A DNA stretch of 64,000 nt from Ahrensia sp. (GCA_028817895.1 JAPPOQ010000033.1:1-64000); one strand, 5' to 3'; positions 1 through 9,184 are shown, numbered from the stretch's first letter. Notes: a model not told the origin generated them from the sequence alone. Numbers and translations are program-made.

Positions 1-81
1 AGCAGCGTGAATCAGAAAAGGGCCGTCGATTCAACCAGAGAGGAAAACGCTCTAGCCGAGCCAAAAAGCGGACTATTCCAA

Positions 82-669
82 TCACTCCACCCATTGTGGG
101 GTCTCGCCGTCCCAAAGCAGGATGCGGTCTTGCGGAACGACCAGATTGACGGCGTCTGTCGGGTCCATGCCGCCCAAATGGTGCATCAGAACGCGGATCA
201 CGCCGCCATGGGCGACTACCACAGTGTCACGCTCGACATAGGGCAACCAGGAGAGCACGCGCGCCAACAGCATGGCGTAGCTTTCGCCCTGTGGGGGGAT
301 GAAGTTGTATTTGTCGTTCTTGCGGCGCCGCCGTTCTTTGGGGATGAGGTCCTTCACCTCATGCGTGGTGTAACCTTCCCAGGCGCCGTAACTGACTTCC
401 TTCAGCCGACCATCCGTACGATATCCTACGGTGGGAAGCCCAAGCACCTGGCGGATGATCTCCATTGTTTCGCGAGCACGGGACAGTGGACTGGCGACAT
501 AATCAAGCGCTGTCGGATCGTCCAAGATCGATTTCAGCGTTTCGCCGCTGCGCCGCGCCTGGCCGCGTCCGGTCGCATTTATGGGAATGTCGCGTTGCCC
601 TTGAAAGCGGTGCTGTGCGTTCCAATCCGTCTGGCCATGGCGCACGAGATAAAGCTTGGGATCGGCCAA
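82..669 (-). CDS. Histidine phosphatase family protein (phosphoglycerate mutase-like)
   Basis: Cytoplasmic phosphatase of the histidine phosphatase superfamily, about 195 aa; the substrate cannot be told from sequence. The RHGQTDWN motif lies at residues 9-17 (phospho-accepting His11), Arg64 is in SPLSRARET, Glu91 in LKEVSYGAWEG, and the second catalytic His154 is in VVVAHGG. I chose a TTG start at 669: it follows the stop of the upstream DUF21/CBS gene (680-682), has a GAGGG ribosome site about 8 nt before it, and puts RHG where the family has it. The frame stays open to an ATG at 801, but that would overlap the neighbour by more than 100 bp. The two genes are probably co-transcribed. No gene is seen in bases 1-81. 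Confidence 0.85.
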   Translation of the reverse strand: MADPKLYLVRHGQTDWNAQHRFQGQRDIPINATGRGQARRSGETLKSILDDPTALDYVASPLSRARETMEIIRQVLGLPTVGYRTDGRLKEVSYGAWEGYTTHEVKDLIPKERRRRKNDKYNFIPPQGESYAMLLARVLSWLPYVERDTVVVAHGGVIRVLMHHLGGMDPTDAVNLVVPQDRILLWDGETPQWVE

Positions 670-679
670 GGAAACGCCC

Positions 680-1843
680 TCAACTGCCGGTCGATTTCGG
701 TGAGGCGGGCGTGATGTTTGCGGTTTGGTCAGATTTTGCAGCAAGTGGCTGCGCGGCGCGTTCCGCCTCTGCGGCATCTTGCGCATCGCTGGAGGGGTCA
801 ATTATCGTCATGCCAAGTTGCTTGGCGCGCTGTCGGGCCTGTTGACGGGCCAGAGCCTGCATGTCGACGGTTTCGTCCGCTTCGTCGACGATCTCGAGAC
901 CAAGCAGGGTCTCGACAACATCTTCCATCGTGGCGACGCCGTCCATGCCGCCGAATTCGTCGGTCACAATGGCGATATGAGCGCTTTCCTCCAGAATGCG
1001 GGTGAAAAAGTCCTCCAGCGCGGTTTGGGCCGATACGCGAACCGCGTCACGCTTGAGCGCGCTGAGCGGTGTGTCCTGTTCGCCGCGCAACATGGCCGCG
1101 AATATATCGTTCTTCAAAACGATGCCCGTGATCTGATCGATGGACTCCTCATAGACGGGAATGCGGGAGAAACGCAGGGCATCGATCTCCTCCCGAAGCG
1201 CTTCAACCGGCGTGGTCTCGTCCAGGGCATAGACCACCGTGCGCGGGGTCATGATGTCTTCAACGGTAACCTGATGAAAACGAAGCAGGTTGCGCATGAT
1301 GCGACTGTGTTGCTCGCCCACGACGCCCTGCTGGCGGCCAACATCAGCCAGTGCCGCGATTTCCTCGCGCGTGACTGTGCCTTTGCTTTTGCCGCCGGAG
1401 ATGAGCTTGGAAAGAAGCTGGGAAAACCAGACCAGGGGATACAGCAGAAAGATAAGCGGAGGCAGCGTGCGCACCACGAAGGGCACCAGGCTTTTCCAAT
1501 AAGTTGCGCCGAGTGTTTTGGGGATAATTTCTGAGACGAACAGGATGATCAGAGTGAGAATGATCGAAAAAATCGTGATCGACGCATCGCCGAACACCCG
1601 GGCCGCCTGAGCGCCCGCTCCTGCCGCTCCAATCGTGTGGGCAATGGTGTTCAGCGTCAAAATTGCGGCAAGTGGCCTGTCGATATCGGTCTGAAGCTCT
1701 TCCAGCTTCTTGCCCAGCGTCGGGTTGCTCTCCTTCAACGCGCCAAGATAAGACGGTGAGACAGAAAGCAGGACCGCTTCCAGCACGGAGCAAAGGAAAG
1801 AGGCGCCGACCGCAATTGCGATGTAGATCATCAGAAGCGTCAT
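680..1843 (-). CDS. Hemolysin/CorC-family membrane protein (DUF21 + two CBS domains)
   Basis: Inner-membrane protein of 387 aa related to CorB/CNNM-type transporters often labelled hemolysin-like. Residues 1-145 form the DUF21 (CNNM) membrane domain with about four hydrophobic segments, the first at residues 1-28. CBS domain 1 spans about 197-255 (starts DIMTPRTVV) and CBS domain 2 about 265-322 (EFGGMDGVATMEDV). The C-terminal tail of about 60 residues is Ala/Gln-rich; no separate CorC/HlyC domain is evident. The role is probably Mg2+ or other divalent cation handling gated by adenosine nucleotides bound to the CBS pair; this is inferred from the family. It lies between fabI and the phosphatase on the same strand. 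Confidence 0.88.
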   Translation of the reverse strand: MTLLMIYIAIAVGASFLCSVLEAVLLSVSPSYLGALKESNPTLGKKLEELQTDIDRPLAAILTLNTIAHTIGAAGAGAQAARVFGDASITIFSIILTLIILFVSEIIPKTLGATYWKSLVPFVVRTLPPLIFLLYPLVWFSQLLSKLISGGKSKGTVTREEIAALADVGRQQGVVGEQHSRIMRNLLRFHQVTVEDIMTPRTVVYALDETTPVEALREEIDALRFSRIPVYEESIDQITGIVLKNDIFAAMLRGEQDTPLSALKRDAVRVSAQTALEDFFTRILEESAHIAIVTDEFGGMDGVATMEDVVETLLGLEIVDEADETVDMQALARQQARQRAKQLGMTIIDPSSDAQDAAEAERAAQPLAAKSDQTANITPASPKSTGS

Positions 1844-1883
1844 GCGTCCGCCCTCCGGCGCTCAAGCGCTCTGGTAACGATCA

Positions 1884-2714
1884 TCAGTCTTTCACAACCG
1901 AGATGTCCGGCGCATCAACCGCCTTCATGCCGACGACATGATAACCGGAATCGACGTGATGCACTTCGCCGGTTACCCCTGAAGACAGATCCGAAAGCAG
2001 ATAGAGGCCGGACTTGCCCACATCCTCAATCGTGGTGTTGCGCTTCAAGGGTGAGTTCAACTCGTTCCACTTCATGATGTAGCGGAAATCGCCAATGCCT
2101 GATGCCGCCAGCGTTTTGATCGGGCCGGCAGAGAGCGCGTTGACGCGGATATTCTGCTTTCCAAGATCGACAGCAAGATAACGCACCGACGATTCCAGCG
2201 CCGCCTTTGCAACTCCCATGACGTTGTAATGGGGCATGACCCGCTCGGCACCGTAATAGGTCAGCGTCAGGATCGATCCGCCATTGCTCATCAGCCTCTC
2301 GGCGCGTTGCGTGACGGCTGTCAGCGAATAGACCGATATGTTCATGGTCATGGCGAAATTGTCGAAGCTGGTATCGACATAGCGGCCGGTTAGTTCGTTC
2401 TTGTCTGAAAATCCGATGGCGTGAACGACGAAATCCAGACTGCCCCATTCGGCTTCAATCGCGGCAAAGGTGGCGTCCAGCGTATCGAAATCGCCGACAT
2501 CGCAGTGACCGACGACCCAGCCCCCCAATTGCTCGGCGAGAGGGGCAACGCGCTTCTTGAGAGCATCGCCCTGATAGGTGAAGGCAAGCTCCGCCCCTGC
2601 ATCGGCAAGCGCGCTGGCAATGCCCCATGCGATGGAACGATTGTTGGCAAGGCCCATGATAAGGCCACGTTTGCCTTTCATGAGGCCGTTTTGGCCAGCT
2701 TCGGAGCCAGTCAT
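1884..2714 (-). CDS. fabI: Enoyl-[acyl-carrier-protein] reductase (NADH)
   Basis: Catalyses the last, NADH-dependent reduction of each fatty acid elongation cycle (FAS II). The 276-aa SDR-type protein has the FabI dinucleotide region GLANNRSIAWG near residue 21 and the catalytic pair Tyr163/Lys170 (Y-x6-K) with an additional Tyr153, the spacing of E. coli FabI Tyr146/Tyr156/Lys163. The SAGPIKTLAASGI segment follows the family pattern at the substrate-binding loop. Start is the ATG at 2714; an in-frame Met at residue 12 (LMKGKRGLIMG) is also possible and is where many homologues begin. It is likely expressed with the downstream CBS and phosphatase genes. Confidence 0.95.
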   Translation of the reverse strand: MTGSEAGQNGLMKGKRGLIMGLANNRSIAWGIASALADAGAELAFTYQGDALKKRVAPLAEQLGGWVVGHCDVGDFDTLDATFAAIEAEWGSLDFVVHAIGFSDKNELTGRYVDTSFDNFAMTMNISVYSLTAVTQRAERLMSNGGSILTLTYYGAERVMPHYNVMGVAKAALESSVRYLAVDLGKQNIRVNALSAGPIKTLAASGIGDFRYIMKWNELNSPLKRNTTIEDVGKSGLYLLSDLSSGVTGEVHHVDSGYHVVGMKAVDAPDISVVKD

Positions 2715-2791
2715 GCGTCAAATGTCTCGCTTACGGCGCCGGATCCGGCGGGCGAAGGCGGTATGGCACAGGCGCCGGGCGCCTTCAAGCA

Positions 2792-3736
2792 TCACGCCGC
2801 GGTCGGTTCTTCCTGCGCAAACAAATCGATAAGGGCCTGATCCTTTTCGTCCGGCAAGCGCAGACTGAGCACGGCGAGAATGTCGCCGTGACCACCGGAA
2901 CGGGCCGGCAGCCCTTTCCCGCGGACACGAAAAACATCGCCGGAAGATGACCATTCGGGAATCGTGAGCGCAACCGCCCCGGTCAGGGTCGGCACGCGGA
3001 TTTTGCCGCCCAGCACTGCCGTTCTCAAATCAACCGGCACATGGGTGCGCAGATTGGCTCCTTCACGCTGGAACTGCGAATGCGGTGCGATGCTCAGCGC
3101 GATCAAGGCGTCACCCGGGCCGGCAGGGCCTTCCTTTCCCTGTCCCTTGAGCCGCACCACCTGACCGTCATCCGGTTCGGGTGGAATGGTGACATTGACG
3201 GTGCGGTCGGTGCCTAGACGTACCGGCGCCTTGCCCAGAGCAAGGTCTTTCAGGTGAACTGTAAGCGCTATTTTGCGGTCTTCGCCCTTCGGCGGTCCAC
3301 CCTGGCCTGCGCGCGCTCGACCGCCGCCCATGCCTGAACCGCCCATGCCCGCGCCGGCGAATCCACCACCAGCGCGGCCAAAGGGATCGCCGCCGCCGCC
3401 CATTTGCCCGAACATTTGCGACAGTATGTCTTCTGCACCCGTGAATTGGCCACCGCCACCCCCGCGCCGCATGCCTTCAAATGGGTTACCACCCGCAAAA
3501 CCCTGGAACCGTTCCTTTCCTTCCGCGTCTATTTCGCCATTGTCGAATTGGCGACGCTTCGTTTTGTCACCAACGATCTCATAGGCTGCATTGACCTCGG
3601 CAAAACGCTCCTTGGCCTTCGGATTGTCCTTGTTCTGATCGGGGTGGAAACGTTTCGCAAGCTTGCGGAAGGCGGACTTGATCTGTTTCTCGTCCGCGTC
3701 CTTGGAAACGCCCAACACTGCATAGGGATCGTGCAT
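2792..3736 (-). CDS. DnaJ-like co-chaperone (CbpA type, no zinc finger)
   Basis: Hsp40-family protein of 314 aa. The J domain is residues 1-65 with the DnaK-stimulating HPD at 31-33, followed by a very Gly-rich linker (about 95-155, with FGRAGGG and GGSGMGGG stretches) and a C-terminal substrate-binding region of two beta domains ending with RVRGKGLP. The Cys-rich zinc-finger domain of canonical DnaJ is absent, so this is a CbpA/DjlB-type cofactor rather than the main DnaJ. It reads in the same direction as fabI with a gap of 77 bp. In Rhizobiales this gene commonly lies next to pdxH and fabI, as here. Confidence 0.9.
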   Translation of the reverse strand: MHDPYAVLGVSKDADEKQIKSAFRKLAKRFHPDQNKDNPKAKERFAEVNAAYEIVGDKTKRRQFDNGEIDAEGKERFQGFAGGNPFEGMRRGGGGGQFTGAEDILSQMFGQMGGGGDPFGRAGGGFAGAGMGGSGMGGGRARAGQGGPPKGEDRKIALTVHLKDLALGKAPVRLGTDRTVNVTIPPEPDDGQVVRLKGQGKEGPAGPGDALIALSIAPHSQFQREGANLRTHVPVDLRTAVLGGKIRVPTLTGAVALTIPEWSSSGDVFRVRGKGLPARSGGHGDILAVLSLRLPDEKDQALIDLFAQEEPTAA

Positions 3737-3851
3737 CGCGTCACCTCGCCCTGATTGCCGACAAATGTAGAATTTTCAGCACATATGGGTGGAAACTACC
3801 ATGTTTCCAGGCGATTCTTGCGAAAATGAGCTGGCTTTTTGCTTGTAGAAA

Positions 3852-4328
3852 TCAGGTCGGCCGAAACCAGGACAAAACCCAGCGATCTTCCGCCACCTTG
3901 CAGGTTTCGCCATTGTAAAACGAAACCCCGGTAAAGTTGGCGACGCTGGTCTTGAAGCCGCGGCAGGACTGGCCGTGCTTGCCCATAAACGTGTCGATGG
4001 CGACAATCGCGCCGGAAGAGCCGGTTTCAGGATTGCTCCAGGCCAGGGGGCGAATGGTGCTCGCCTCCGTCTCCGCTGCTGCGACAGTCGACTTGATAAT
4101 GTCTGCGTCAGTTTGCGCCACCCCTTCGGGCTTCGCCTGCTTTACGACAGAGCCGGTAATGATGTCGTCAGAAGAAGCAAGTTTCGGTTGCGGCAGGCCG
4201 CTGCTCAGCGAACATCCAGAAACAATGAGCGCAGATGAAATGATGACAAAGTGAAACAACCAGCCGCGAATGGGCGCCAGAAAATGCGTGTCTTTTACAG
4301 CGGATTCGGTCACAACTCGACTTCCCAT
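3852..4328 (-). CDS. Surface-antigen-like lipoprotein (RT0821/Lpp0805 family)
   Basis: A 158-aa lipoprotein. Residues 22-38 are hydrophobic and end in the lipobox VSGC, placing the lipid-modified cysteine at 39. The mature part ends with a compact domain (about 100-158) containing SCRGF, GETCKV and a terminal WVLSWFRP, the pattern of the alphaproteobacterial RT0821/Lpp0805 surface proteins related to the 17-kDa antigen. Molecular function is unknown. It is divergent from pdxH, sharing a 79-bp intergenic region, and is separated from the dnaJ-like gene by 115 bp in which nothing else was seen. Confidence 0.75.
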   Translation of the reverse strand: MGSRVVTESAVKDTHFLAPIRGWLFHFVIISSALIVSGCSLSSGLPQPKLASSDDIITGSVVKQAKPEGVAQTDADIIKSTVAAAETEASTIRPLAWSNPETGSSGAIVAIDTFMGKHGQSCRGFKTSVANFTGVSFYNGETCKVAEDRWVLSWFRPT

Positions 4329-4407
4329 GGCCGACCATGGCCAAGGCGCGGTACAATCGCCAACGCGTCAATGGTCGCAAATTGCAGTGAATAAAGGGTA
4401 AATCGGG

Positions 4408-5001
4408 ATGGAGTTCACACAGCGCAACGATCCCCACCAGCTGTTCGAAGAGTGGTTGGAAGAAGCGCGGGCCAGTGAGATCAACGACCCCAATGCGGTG
4501 GCGTTGGCCACAACAGACAACTCAGGCATGCCCGATGTGCGCATGGTGCTGCTGAAGGGGCACGATGAGCGCGGCTTTGTTTTCTACACAAACTTTGAAA
4601 GCACAAAGGGCCAACAACTTCTCGCCACCGGCAAGGCTGCCATGGGCTTTCACTGGAAATCCTTGCGGCGTCAGGTGCGTCTTCGTGGAGCCATCGAGAA
4701 GGTCACCGATGAGGAAGCGGATGCCTATTTCAGCTCGCGGCACCCGCAAAGCCGTCGCGGCGCCTGGGCATCGCAGCAGTCTCGCCCCTTGGCGAGCCGC
4801 GATGCGCTGGTTGAGCAGTTGCGTGCTTTTGAAGAGACTTATGCCGACGATGACGCAATCCCGCGACCGCCGCATTGGTCCGGGTTTCGCATAATGCCGC
4901 AATCAATCGAGTTCTGGCAGGATGGCGAGTTTCGCCTGCACGACCGCATCGTGTTTGAGCGCGATGGGGAGGGATGGACCAAGACCAGGCTCAATCCCTG
5001 A
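4408..5001 (+). CDS. pdxH: Pyridoxamine 5'-phosphate oxidase
   Basis: FMN-dependent oxidase converting pyridoxamine or pyridoxine 5'-phosphate to pyridoxal 5'-phosphate, the last step of B6 synthesis and salvage. The 197-aa length is normal. The FMN-binding split-barrel region contains VRMVLLKG and [13 protein letters not shown]; the C-terminal PNPOx dimerisation part contains the near-invariant [10 protein letters not shown] and ends [15 protein letters not shown] is a conserved phosphate-binding segment. It stands alone on the plus strand, convergent with the ArsC-like gene 11 bp downstream. Confidence 0.96.
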   Translation: MEFTQRNDPHQLFEEWLEEARASEINDPNAVALATTDNSGMPDVRMVLLKGHDERGFVFYTNFESTKGQQLLATGKAAMGFHWKSLRRQVRLRGAIEKVTDEEADAYFSSRHPQSRRGAWASQQSRPLASRDALVEQLRAFEETYADDDAIPRPPHWSGFRIMPQSIEFWQDGEFRLHDRIVFERDGEGWTKTRLNP

Positions 5002-5012
5002 AGCAAAAGCGG

Positions 5013-5354
5013 TCAGGCCGCCAACCAATCCTTGATCGCGTCGTTGAAGCCCACCATCACTTCATGCTCCGTGACGAAGACTGGGCGCTTTAACAGGGTC
5101 GGGTTGGCGGTGATCAGGGCGATGGCCTTGTCATCGTCGATATCGGCTCGGTCTGCATCTGACAGACCCCGCCACGTCGTGCTCCGGCGGTTCACGGCCT
5201 CTTCCCACCCTGCCGTATCAACAATGTGGCGGACCGCAGATTCCATCAGCCCGTCTGCTCGCACATCGTGTGCTTCATGGGCGATGCCCTGTTCAGCGAG
5301 CCATTTGAGAGCCTTTTTGCAGCTGTCGCAGCTTTTGAGCGTGTAGACTTTCAA
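5013..5354 (-). CDS. ArsC/Spx-family reductase-like protein (YffB type)
   Basis: Small thioredoxin-fold protein of 113 aa with an N-terminal CDSC (Cys9, Cys12) and the LKRPVFV segment with its conserved Arg-Pro, the pattern of the ArsC/Spx/MgsR family. It is not next to any arsenic gene, so the YffB-type, probably glutathione-linked reductase is a better guess than arsenate reductase. Its start overlaps the stop of the upstream class II aldolase gene by 4 bp (ATGA), so the two are probably translated together. The physiological substrate is unknown. Confidence 0.85.
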   Translation of the reverse strand: MKVYTLKSCDSCKKALKWLAEQGIAHEAHDVRADGLMESAVRHIVDTAGWEEAVNRRSTTWRGLSDADRADIDDDKAIALITANPTLLKRPVFVTEHEVMVGFNDAIKDWLAA

Positions 5355-6088
5355 AGCGCCACCAGCCTTTTGAGCGCCTCAAAATGCTTGCCCGCATAGA
5401 CCGCGAAGTCTTTGCGGAACTGCTCTGCAGTGTGCTTGACGGTGTCTTCGGGAATGATCGCCAGTTCTTGCCCGGTTGATTGCGCCAATACCTGCTGACG
5501 CGCCGCACGCTCCAGATAGTAAAGATCATCAAAAGCCTGCGCGACGGTGGGGCCGGAACACACCACACCGTGATTGGCCAAAAACATCGTGTCGATATGG
5601 GCATTTGCCTTGGCTTCGCGAGCAATGCGTTCGCCTTCCTCCTGCGTAAGCGCGATGCCGCCAAATTCCTCCTCATAACCGATCCGACCGTGAAAGCGGC
5701 AAGCCGTTTGGTGCGCCATCAGCAACCGCCCCCCCTTCAACATGGAAATCGAAGTCGCATAGGGCATATGCACATGCAAAATGGCTTTGTGGCGCGGATT
5801 GGCGCGGTGGCTGGCGACGTGGATGTTGCGGGCGCTCGCCTCCACTTCGCCATCGCCCTCCAGAACATCGCCATCCCCATTGATGAGCAGTAGACGCTCG
5901 GGGGTCATCTCGCTCCAATGCCAACCATAGGCGTTTATCAGGTAAAGCTCGTCCGGCCCATCACACTGCACCGAGAAATGATTGCAGATTCCCTCATGCA
6001 TATCGAAATATGCGGCAAGTCGAATGGCCGAAGCGAGGTCTTCGCGATCACGCGTGATGGATTTTGCTATTTCGGTTCGGTCGAGCAT
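5351..6088 (-). CDS. Class II aldolase/adducin family protein
   Basis: A 245-aa protein of the class II aldolase/adducin fold (fuculose/ribulose-phosphate aldolase-like). Metal-binding histidines are seen in ILHVHMPYAT and the downstream NHGVV; CNHFSVQ near residue 36 and SGPTV near the C-terminus are also family signatures. Members include sugar-phosphate aldolases and epimerases and many proteins of unknown role, and the flanking genes do not identify a substrate. It is the first gene of a two-gene unit with the ArsC-like gene. The 141 bp to the next gene at 6230 hold a divergent promoter region. Confidence 0.85.
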   Translation of the reverse strand: MLDRTEIAKSITRDREDLASAIRLAAYFDMHEGICNHFSVQCDGPDELYLINAYGWHWSEMTPERLLLINGDGDVLEGDGEVEASARNIHVASHRANPRHKAILHVHMPYATSISMLKGGRLLMAHQTACRFHGRIGYEEEFGGIALTQEEGERIAREAKANAHIDTMFLANHGVVCSGPTVAQAFDDLYYLERAARQQVLAQSTGQELAIIPEDTVKHTAEQFRKDFAVYAGKHFEALKRLVAL

Positions 6089-6229
6089 GGGGCTGTCCTG
6101 TTCTCAATAGTTTCGAAATGCCAAAGGGCCGACCAATCCTTATCCCAGATTTTCACAAAGCAATAGACATTCCGGCGGCACAACTATAAGCTGAAGCGCA
6201 GGGGCATTCCAACTTGGGAGGGATACCCC

Positions 6230-7171
6230 ATGTATTTTCTGAACAATTCAATCGGCGCAGCTATGCGGTATGGCAAATCGTTGTTTGCCCTTGCCGTGTT
6301 TGCTGGAATGTTGTCGTCCGCGGCTTTGGCCGATGGATTCCTGCCGGGCCAGACGCGCGATCTGCAGGGCAACGCGACGATTGCTCCGGTAAGCGACAAA
6401 GCCAAGGCTTTGAGTGATGTCGAGCGTCTGCGTGGCTTCATTCCAAAAATAATCGACGGTTCAGATGCTTCTCCGGGCGAGTTTCCGCATCAGGTCAGTT
6501 TGATGGCCTCGTCGCAAACGGATTCGCGAACCGGAGTGGAACGTCACTTTTGCGGCGGCTCGATCATCGGCGACAAATGGGTGCTGACTGCGGCCCACTG
6601 CGTGGAATCCATGATAGGCTTCCAGGAATACTACGCGATTGGCGGCGGTAGCATCGACCTCAACCAACTCGACGAATATGAGCTGGACGGGATCTGGATT
6701 CATCCCAACTACAATGGCAGCACCTTCGATTACGATTTCGCTATCATCAAAACGGCCCGCCCGCTGTTCGACAAAGAAATCGCGGTTGTCAGTCGCGCCG
6801 ACAACCAGTTCATTCAGGTCGGCAATGACGCAACCATCACCGGTTGGGGTGTGGACGGCACGGATCAGATCCAGCAGATATTGCAGAAGGTCACCGTCAA
6901 GGTGATCAGCCGCACCGATTGCAACGACGCCAATTCGTATGATGGCCTCATCACGTCACGCATGATCTGTCTTGGCCTGCCTCAGGGCGGCAAGGATTCC
7001 TGTCAGGGCGATAGCGGGGGTCCGGCAATCACTGCCGTCGCCAACAATGCGAAGGTTCTCTTTGCCAATGTCAGCTGGGGTTTTGGTTGTGCGGAGCCCC
7101 AGAAATATGGCGTCTATGGGCGTTTGATCGCCGTTCGCGGGTGGATCGATACGGTTGTCGGTTCCAACTGA
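6230..7171 (+). CDS. Secreted trypsin-like serine protease (S1 family) zymogen
   Basis: Exported chymotrypsin-fold protease of 313 aa. A signal peptide covers about residues 1-35 (hydrophobic core after MRYGKSLFALAV, AALA before DGF), followed by a propeptide to Lys73 and the mature N-terminus IIDG (74-77). The catalytic triad is His123 (TAAHC), Asp169 (DYDFAII) and Ser262 (GDSGGP). Asp256, six residues before the serine, and SWGFG predict trypsin-like Lys/Arg specificity, so activation after Lys73 may be autocatalytic. Cys pairs include FCGG/HC and DSCQ/FGC. A strong GGGAGG ribosome site precedes the ATG. S1 trypsins of this animal-like form are patchy in Rhizobiales. It is a lone gene, convergent with tldD. 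Confidence 0.93.
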   Translation: MYFLNNSIGAAMRYGKSLFALAVFAGMLSSAALADGFLPGQTRDLQGNATIAPVSDKAKALSDVERLRGFIPKIIDGSDASPGEFPHQVSLMASSQTDSRTGVERHFCGGSIIGDKWVLTAAHCVESMIGFQEYYAIGGGSIDLNQLDEYELDGIWIHPNYNGSTFDYDFAIIKTARPLFDKEIAVVSRADNQFIQVGNDATITGWGVDGTDQIQQILQKVTVKVISRTDCNDANSYDGLITSRMICLGLPQGGKDSCQGDSGGPAITAVANNAKVLFANVSWGFGCAEPQKYGVYGRLIAVRGWIDTVVGSN

Positions 7172-7211
7172 CGCTCAGCCATTAGGTTAGACACACGGAA
7201 GGCGGCGCGTT

Positions 7212-8627
7212 CTACACCTGCGTGCCGCCGATCGTCACACCGTCGATGCGGGTCGTGGGCTGGCCGACACCGACTGGAACGCCCTGGCCCTGCTTGCCGC
7301 ACATGCCAATGCCGGTGTCCAGCGCCATGTCATTGCCGAGCATGCGCACGCGGTTCATGTCAGCCGGTCCGTTGCCAATCATCATGGCGCCTTTCAAAGG
7401 CGCGCCAATTTTGCCCTTTTCGATGCGATAGGCCTCGGTGCAATCGAAAACATATTTTCCCGAGGTGATGTCCACCTGACCGCCGCCAAAGGACACCGCG
7501 TAGATCCCGTTCTCAACAGAGGCGATGATCTCTTCCGGCTCCTTGTCGCCGCCCATCATATATGTGTTGGTCATGCGCGGCATCGGGTTGTGTGCGTAGG
7601 ATTGGCGCCTTCCATTACCCGTGGGGGCCATGCCCATGAGACGCGCATTCTGGCGATCCTGCATGTAGCCCGTCAGCACGCCGTCTTCGATCAGGGTTGT
7701 GCGCTGGGTCGGCGTGCCTTCATCATCAATGGTCAGCGATCCGCGCCGGTCAGAAATCGAGCCTTCATCCACCACCGTCACGCCCTTGGCCGCAACCTGC
7801 TCGCCAAGCAATCCGCTGAAGGCGGAGGTGCCCTTGCGATTGAAATCGCCTTCAAGTCCGTGGCCCACGGCTTCATGCAACATGACGCCGGGCCACCCGG
7901 CGCCGAGGACAACATCAAATGTGCCTGCCGGTGCTGGCTTGGCGTCCAGATTGACGAGAGCCTGCCGCAGGGCCTCCCGCACAGCGCCCTGCCAAATGTC
8001 CGGTGTGATCAGGCTGGTCAAATCGTGCCGCCCGCCAAGCCCGTGCGAGCCGGTTTCCTGCCGATCGCCGCGACCGGCAACCACCGAAACGTTCAGACGA
8101 ACCAAGGGACGGATATCGCTGACCCAGTGCCCATCGGCGCGCAGGATCTCGACACGCTGACGGGATGTGCCCAGCGACACGCTAACTTGCCGGACCGCCG
8201 GGTCAGCCGCCCGAGCAAAGGCGTCAATTTCCTCCAGCACACCGATCTTGGCCTCAAAACTGGGTGCGAGCAGCGGATTGTCGGCGCTGTAGAGGCGCTG
8301 ATTGGTGTGCTGTGGCGCCGCTGCATAGTCGCCTGAATATCCATTGGTGACGGCACTGACTACCGCTGCTGCGCGGCCGAGCGCGGCGGTGGTGAGCTCG
8401 CCCGAATGTGCGTAGCCGGTGGCTTCGCCGGCCACACTGCGCAGTCCGAATCCTGCCCGGGTGTCGTAGGAGCCGGTTTTCAGCTTGCCATCATCGAAAA
8501 CCAGCGTTTCTGATTCGGCCTGCTCGAGAAACAATTCCCCATCATCGGCTCCACGCAAGGCCTCGCCAAGCTGGCGTTCAATGGCGTTGCGGTCAGCGTC
8601 GAAGCGCGAAAGCAGCGATTCCGTCAC
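7212..8627 (-). CDS. tldD: Metalloprotease TldD
   Basis: Zinc metallopeptidase of the TldD/PmbA (U62) family, 471 aa, which with its partner TldE (not in this window) degrades modified or unfolded small peptides in the cytoplasm. The HExxxH zinc motif is HEAVGH at residues 251-256, followed by GLEGD. DEGTPTQRTTLIEDGVLTG and the C-terminal GKQGQGVPVGVGQP are family-typical. Start is GTG at 8627, overlapping the stop of the upstream IalB-family gene. The tldD-ialB-coxB order is common in Rhizobiales. Confidence 0.95.
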   Translation of the reverse strand: MTESLLSRFDADRNAIERQLGEALRGADDGELFLEQAESETLVFDDGKLKTGSYDTRAGFGLRSVAGEATGYAHSGELTTAALGRAAAVVSAVTNGYSGDYAAAPQHTNQRLYSADNPLLAPSFEAKIGVLEEIDAFARAADPAVRQVSVSLGTSRQRVEILRADGHWVSDIRPLVRLNVSVVAGRGDRQETGSHGLGGRHDLTSLITPDIWQGAVREALRQALVNLDAKPAPAGTFDVVLGAGWPGVMLHEAVGHGLEGDFNRKGTSAFSGLLGEQVAAKGVTVVDEGSISDRRGSLTIDDEGTPTQRTTLIEDGVLTGYMQDRQNARLMGMAPTGNGRRQSYAHNPMPRMTNTYMMGGDKEPEEIIASVENGIYAVSFGGGQVDITSGKYVFDCTEAYRIEKGKIGAPLKGAMMIGNGPADMNRVRMLGNDMALDTGIGMCGKQGQGVPVGVGQPTTRIDGVTIGGTQV

Positions 8628-9184
8628 GGCAGGGCCGCAAAGCCATTGCTGAAACCGCCCAAATCGACCGGTATGCCGATTCCTTCCTCAGGCGTTGAGA
8701 AGATGATGAAAGTGGCGCTCTGACCGGACGAAAGCTGTCCCAGCAAATCATCCTTCAGGATCACTTCCGCATAGCACCCGTCTGAGACGCAACGTACAAA
8801 CTGGGCGCGCCCGAGATCCTTGCCGTCAATGTTAAGCCCAAGTCCGTTGGGCAAAATGACGCCGAGCGGAGCAAGAACGCGCAAGATACGGGCCTTTCCG
8901 TCCGCTGTTTTGAGCACGACGACTGACAGGCCAACCTCCGGACGATCCTCCGCAACCACGTTCTGCATCAGGGCGCATTGTTCGCTGGACGCTCCTGCCG
9001 GTGTTTCGCAGACAATCGACCAGGCTCCGTGCTTGCGCGCTTCGGGCGTGGACTGCGCGTTGGCGCCACCGAGGCCGACAGTCAGGCAGGTCATAAGACT
9101 TGTGAGCAGGACGGGGAAATACCAGGAATGCAAGTAGGATACTGGGCGCATGAACATGTTTCGAATCACAAATGCCTCTTTCAT
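8624..9184 (-). CDS. Invasion-associated locus B (IalB) family protein
   Basis: Exported protein of about 186 aa. The hydrophobic stretch LHSWYFPVLLTSLMTCLTVG followed by GGANAQ is the signal peptide; the mature part has HGAWSIVCE, CALMQNV and VRCVSDGCYAEV, the conserved cysteines and strands of the IalB domain. In Bartonella the founding member affects erythrocyte invasion; most homologues are free-living periplasmic proteins of unknown function. The start is uncertain: ATG 9184 is used here, GTG 9169 has a good AAAGAGG site, and the frame is open to 9247. The stop overlaps the tldD start. Confidence 0.85.
   Translation of the reverse strand: MKEAFVIRNMFMRPVSYLHSWYFPVLLTSLMTCLTVGLGGANAQSTPEARKHGAWSIVCETPAGASSEQCALMQNVVAEDRPEVGLSVVVLKTADGKARILRVLAPLGVILPNGLGLNIDGKDLGRAQFVRCVSDGCYAEVILKDDLLGQLSSGQSATFIIFSTPEEGIGIPVDLGGFSNGFAALP

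Noticed and set aside
5013-5354. Calling the ArsC-like gene an arsenate reductase
   Set aside because: No arsenic-resistance genes are near; the CxxC pattern and Spx/YffB-like form do not support arsenate specificity.
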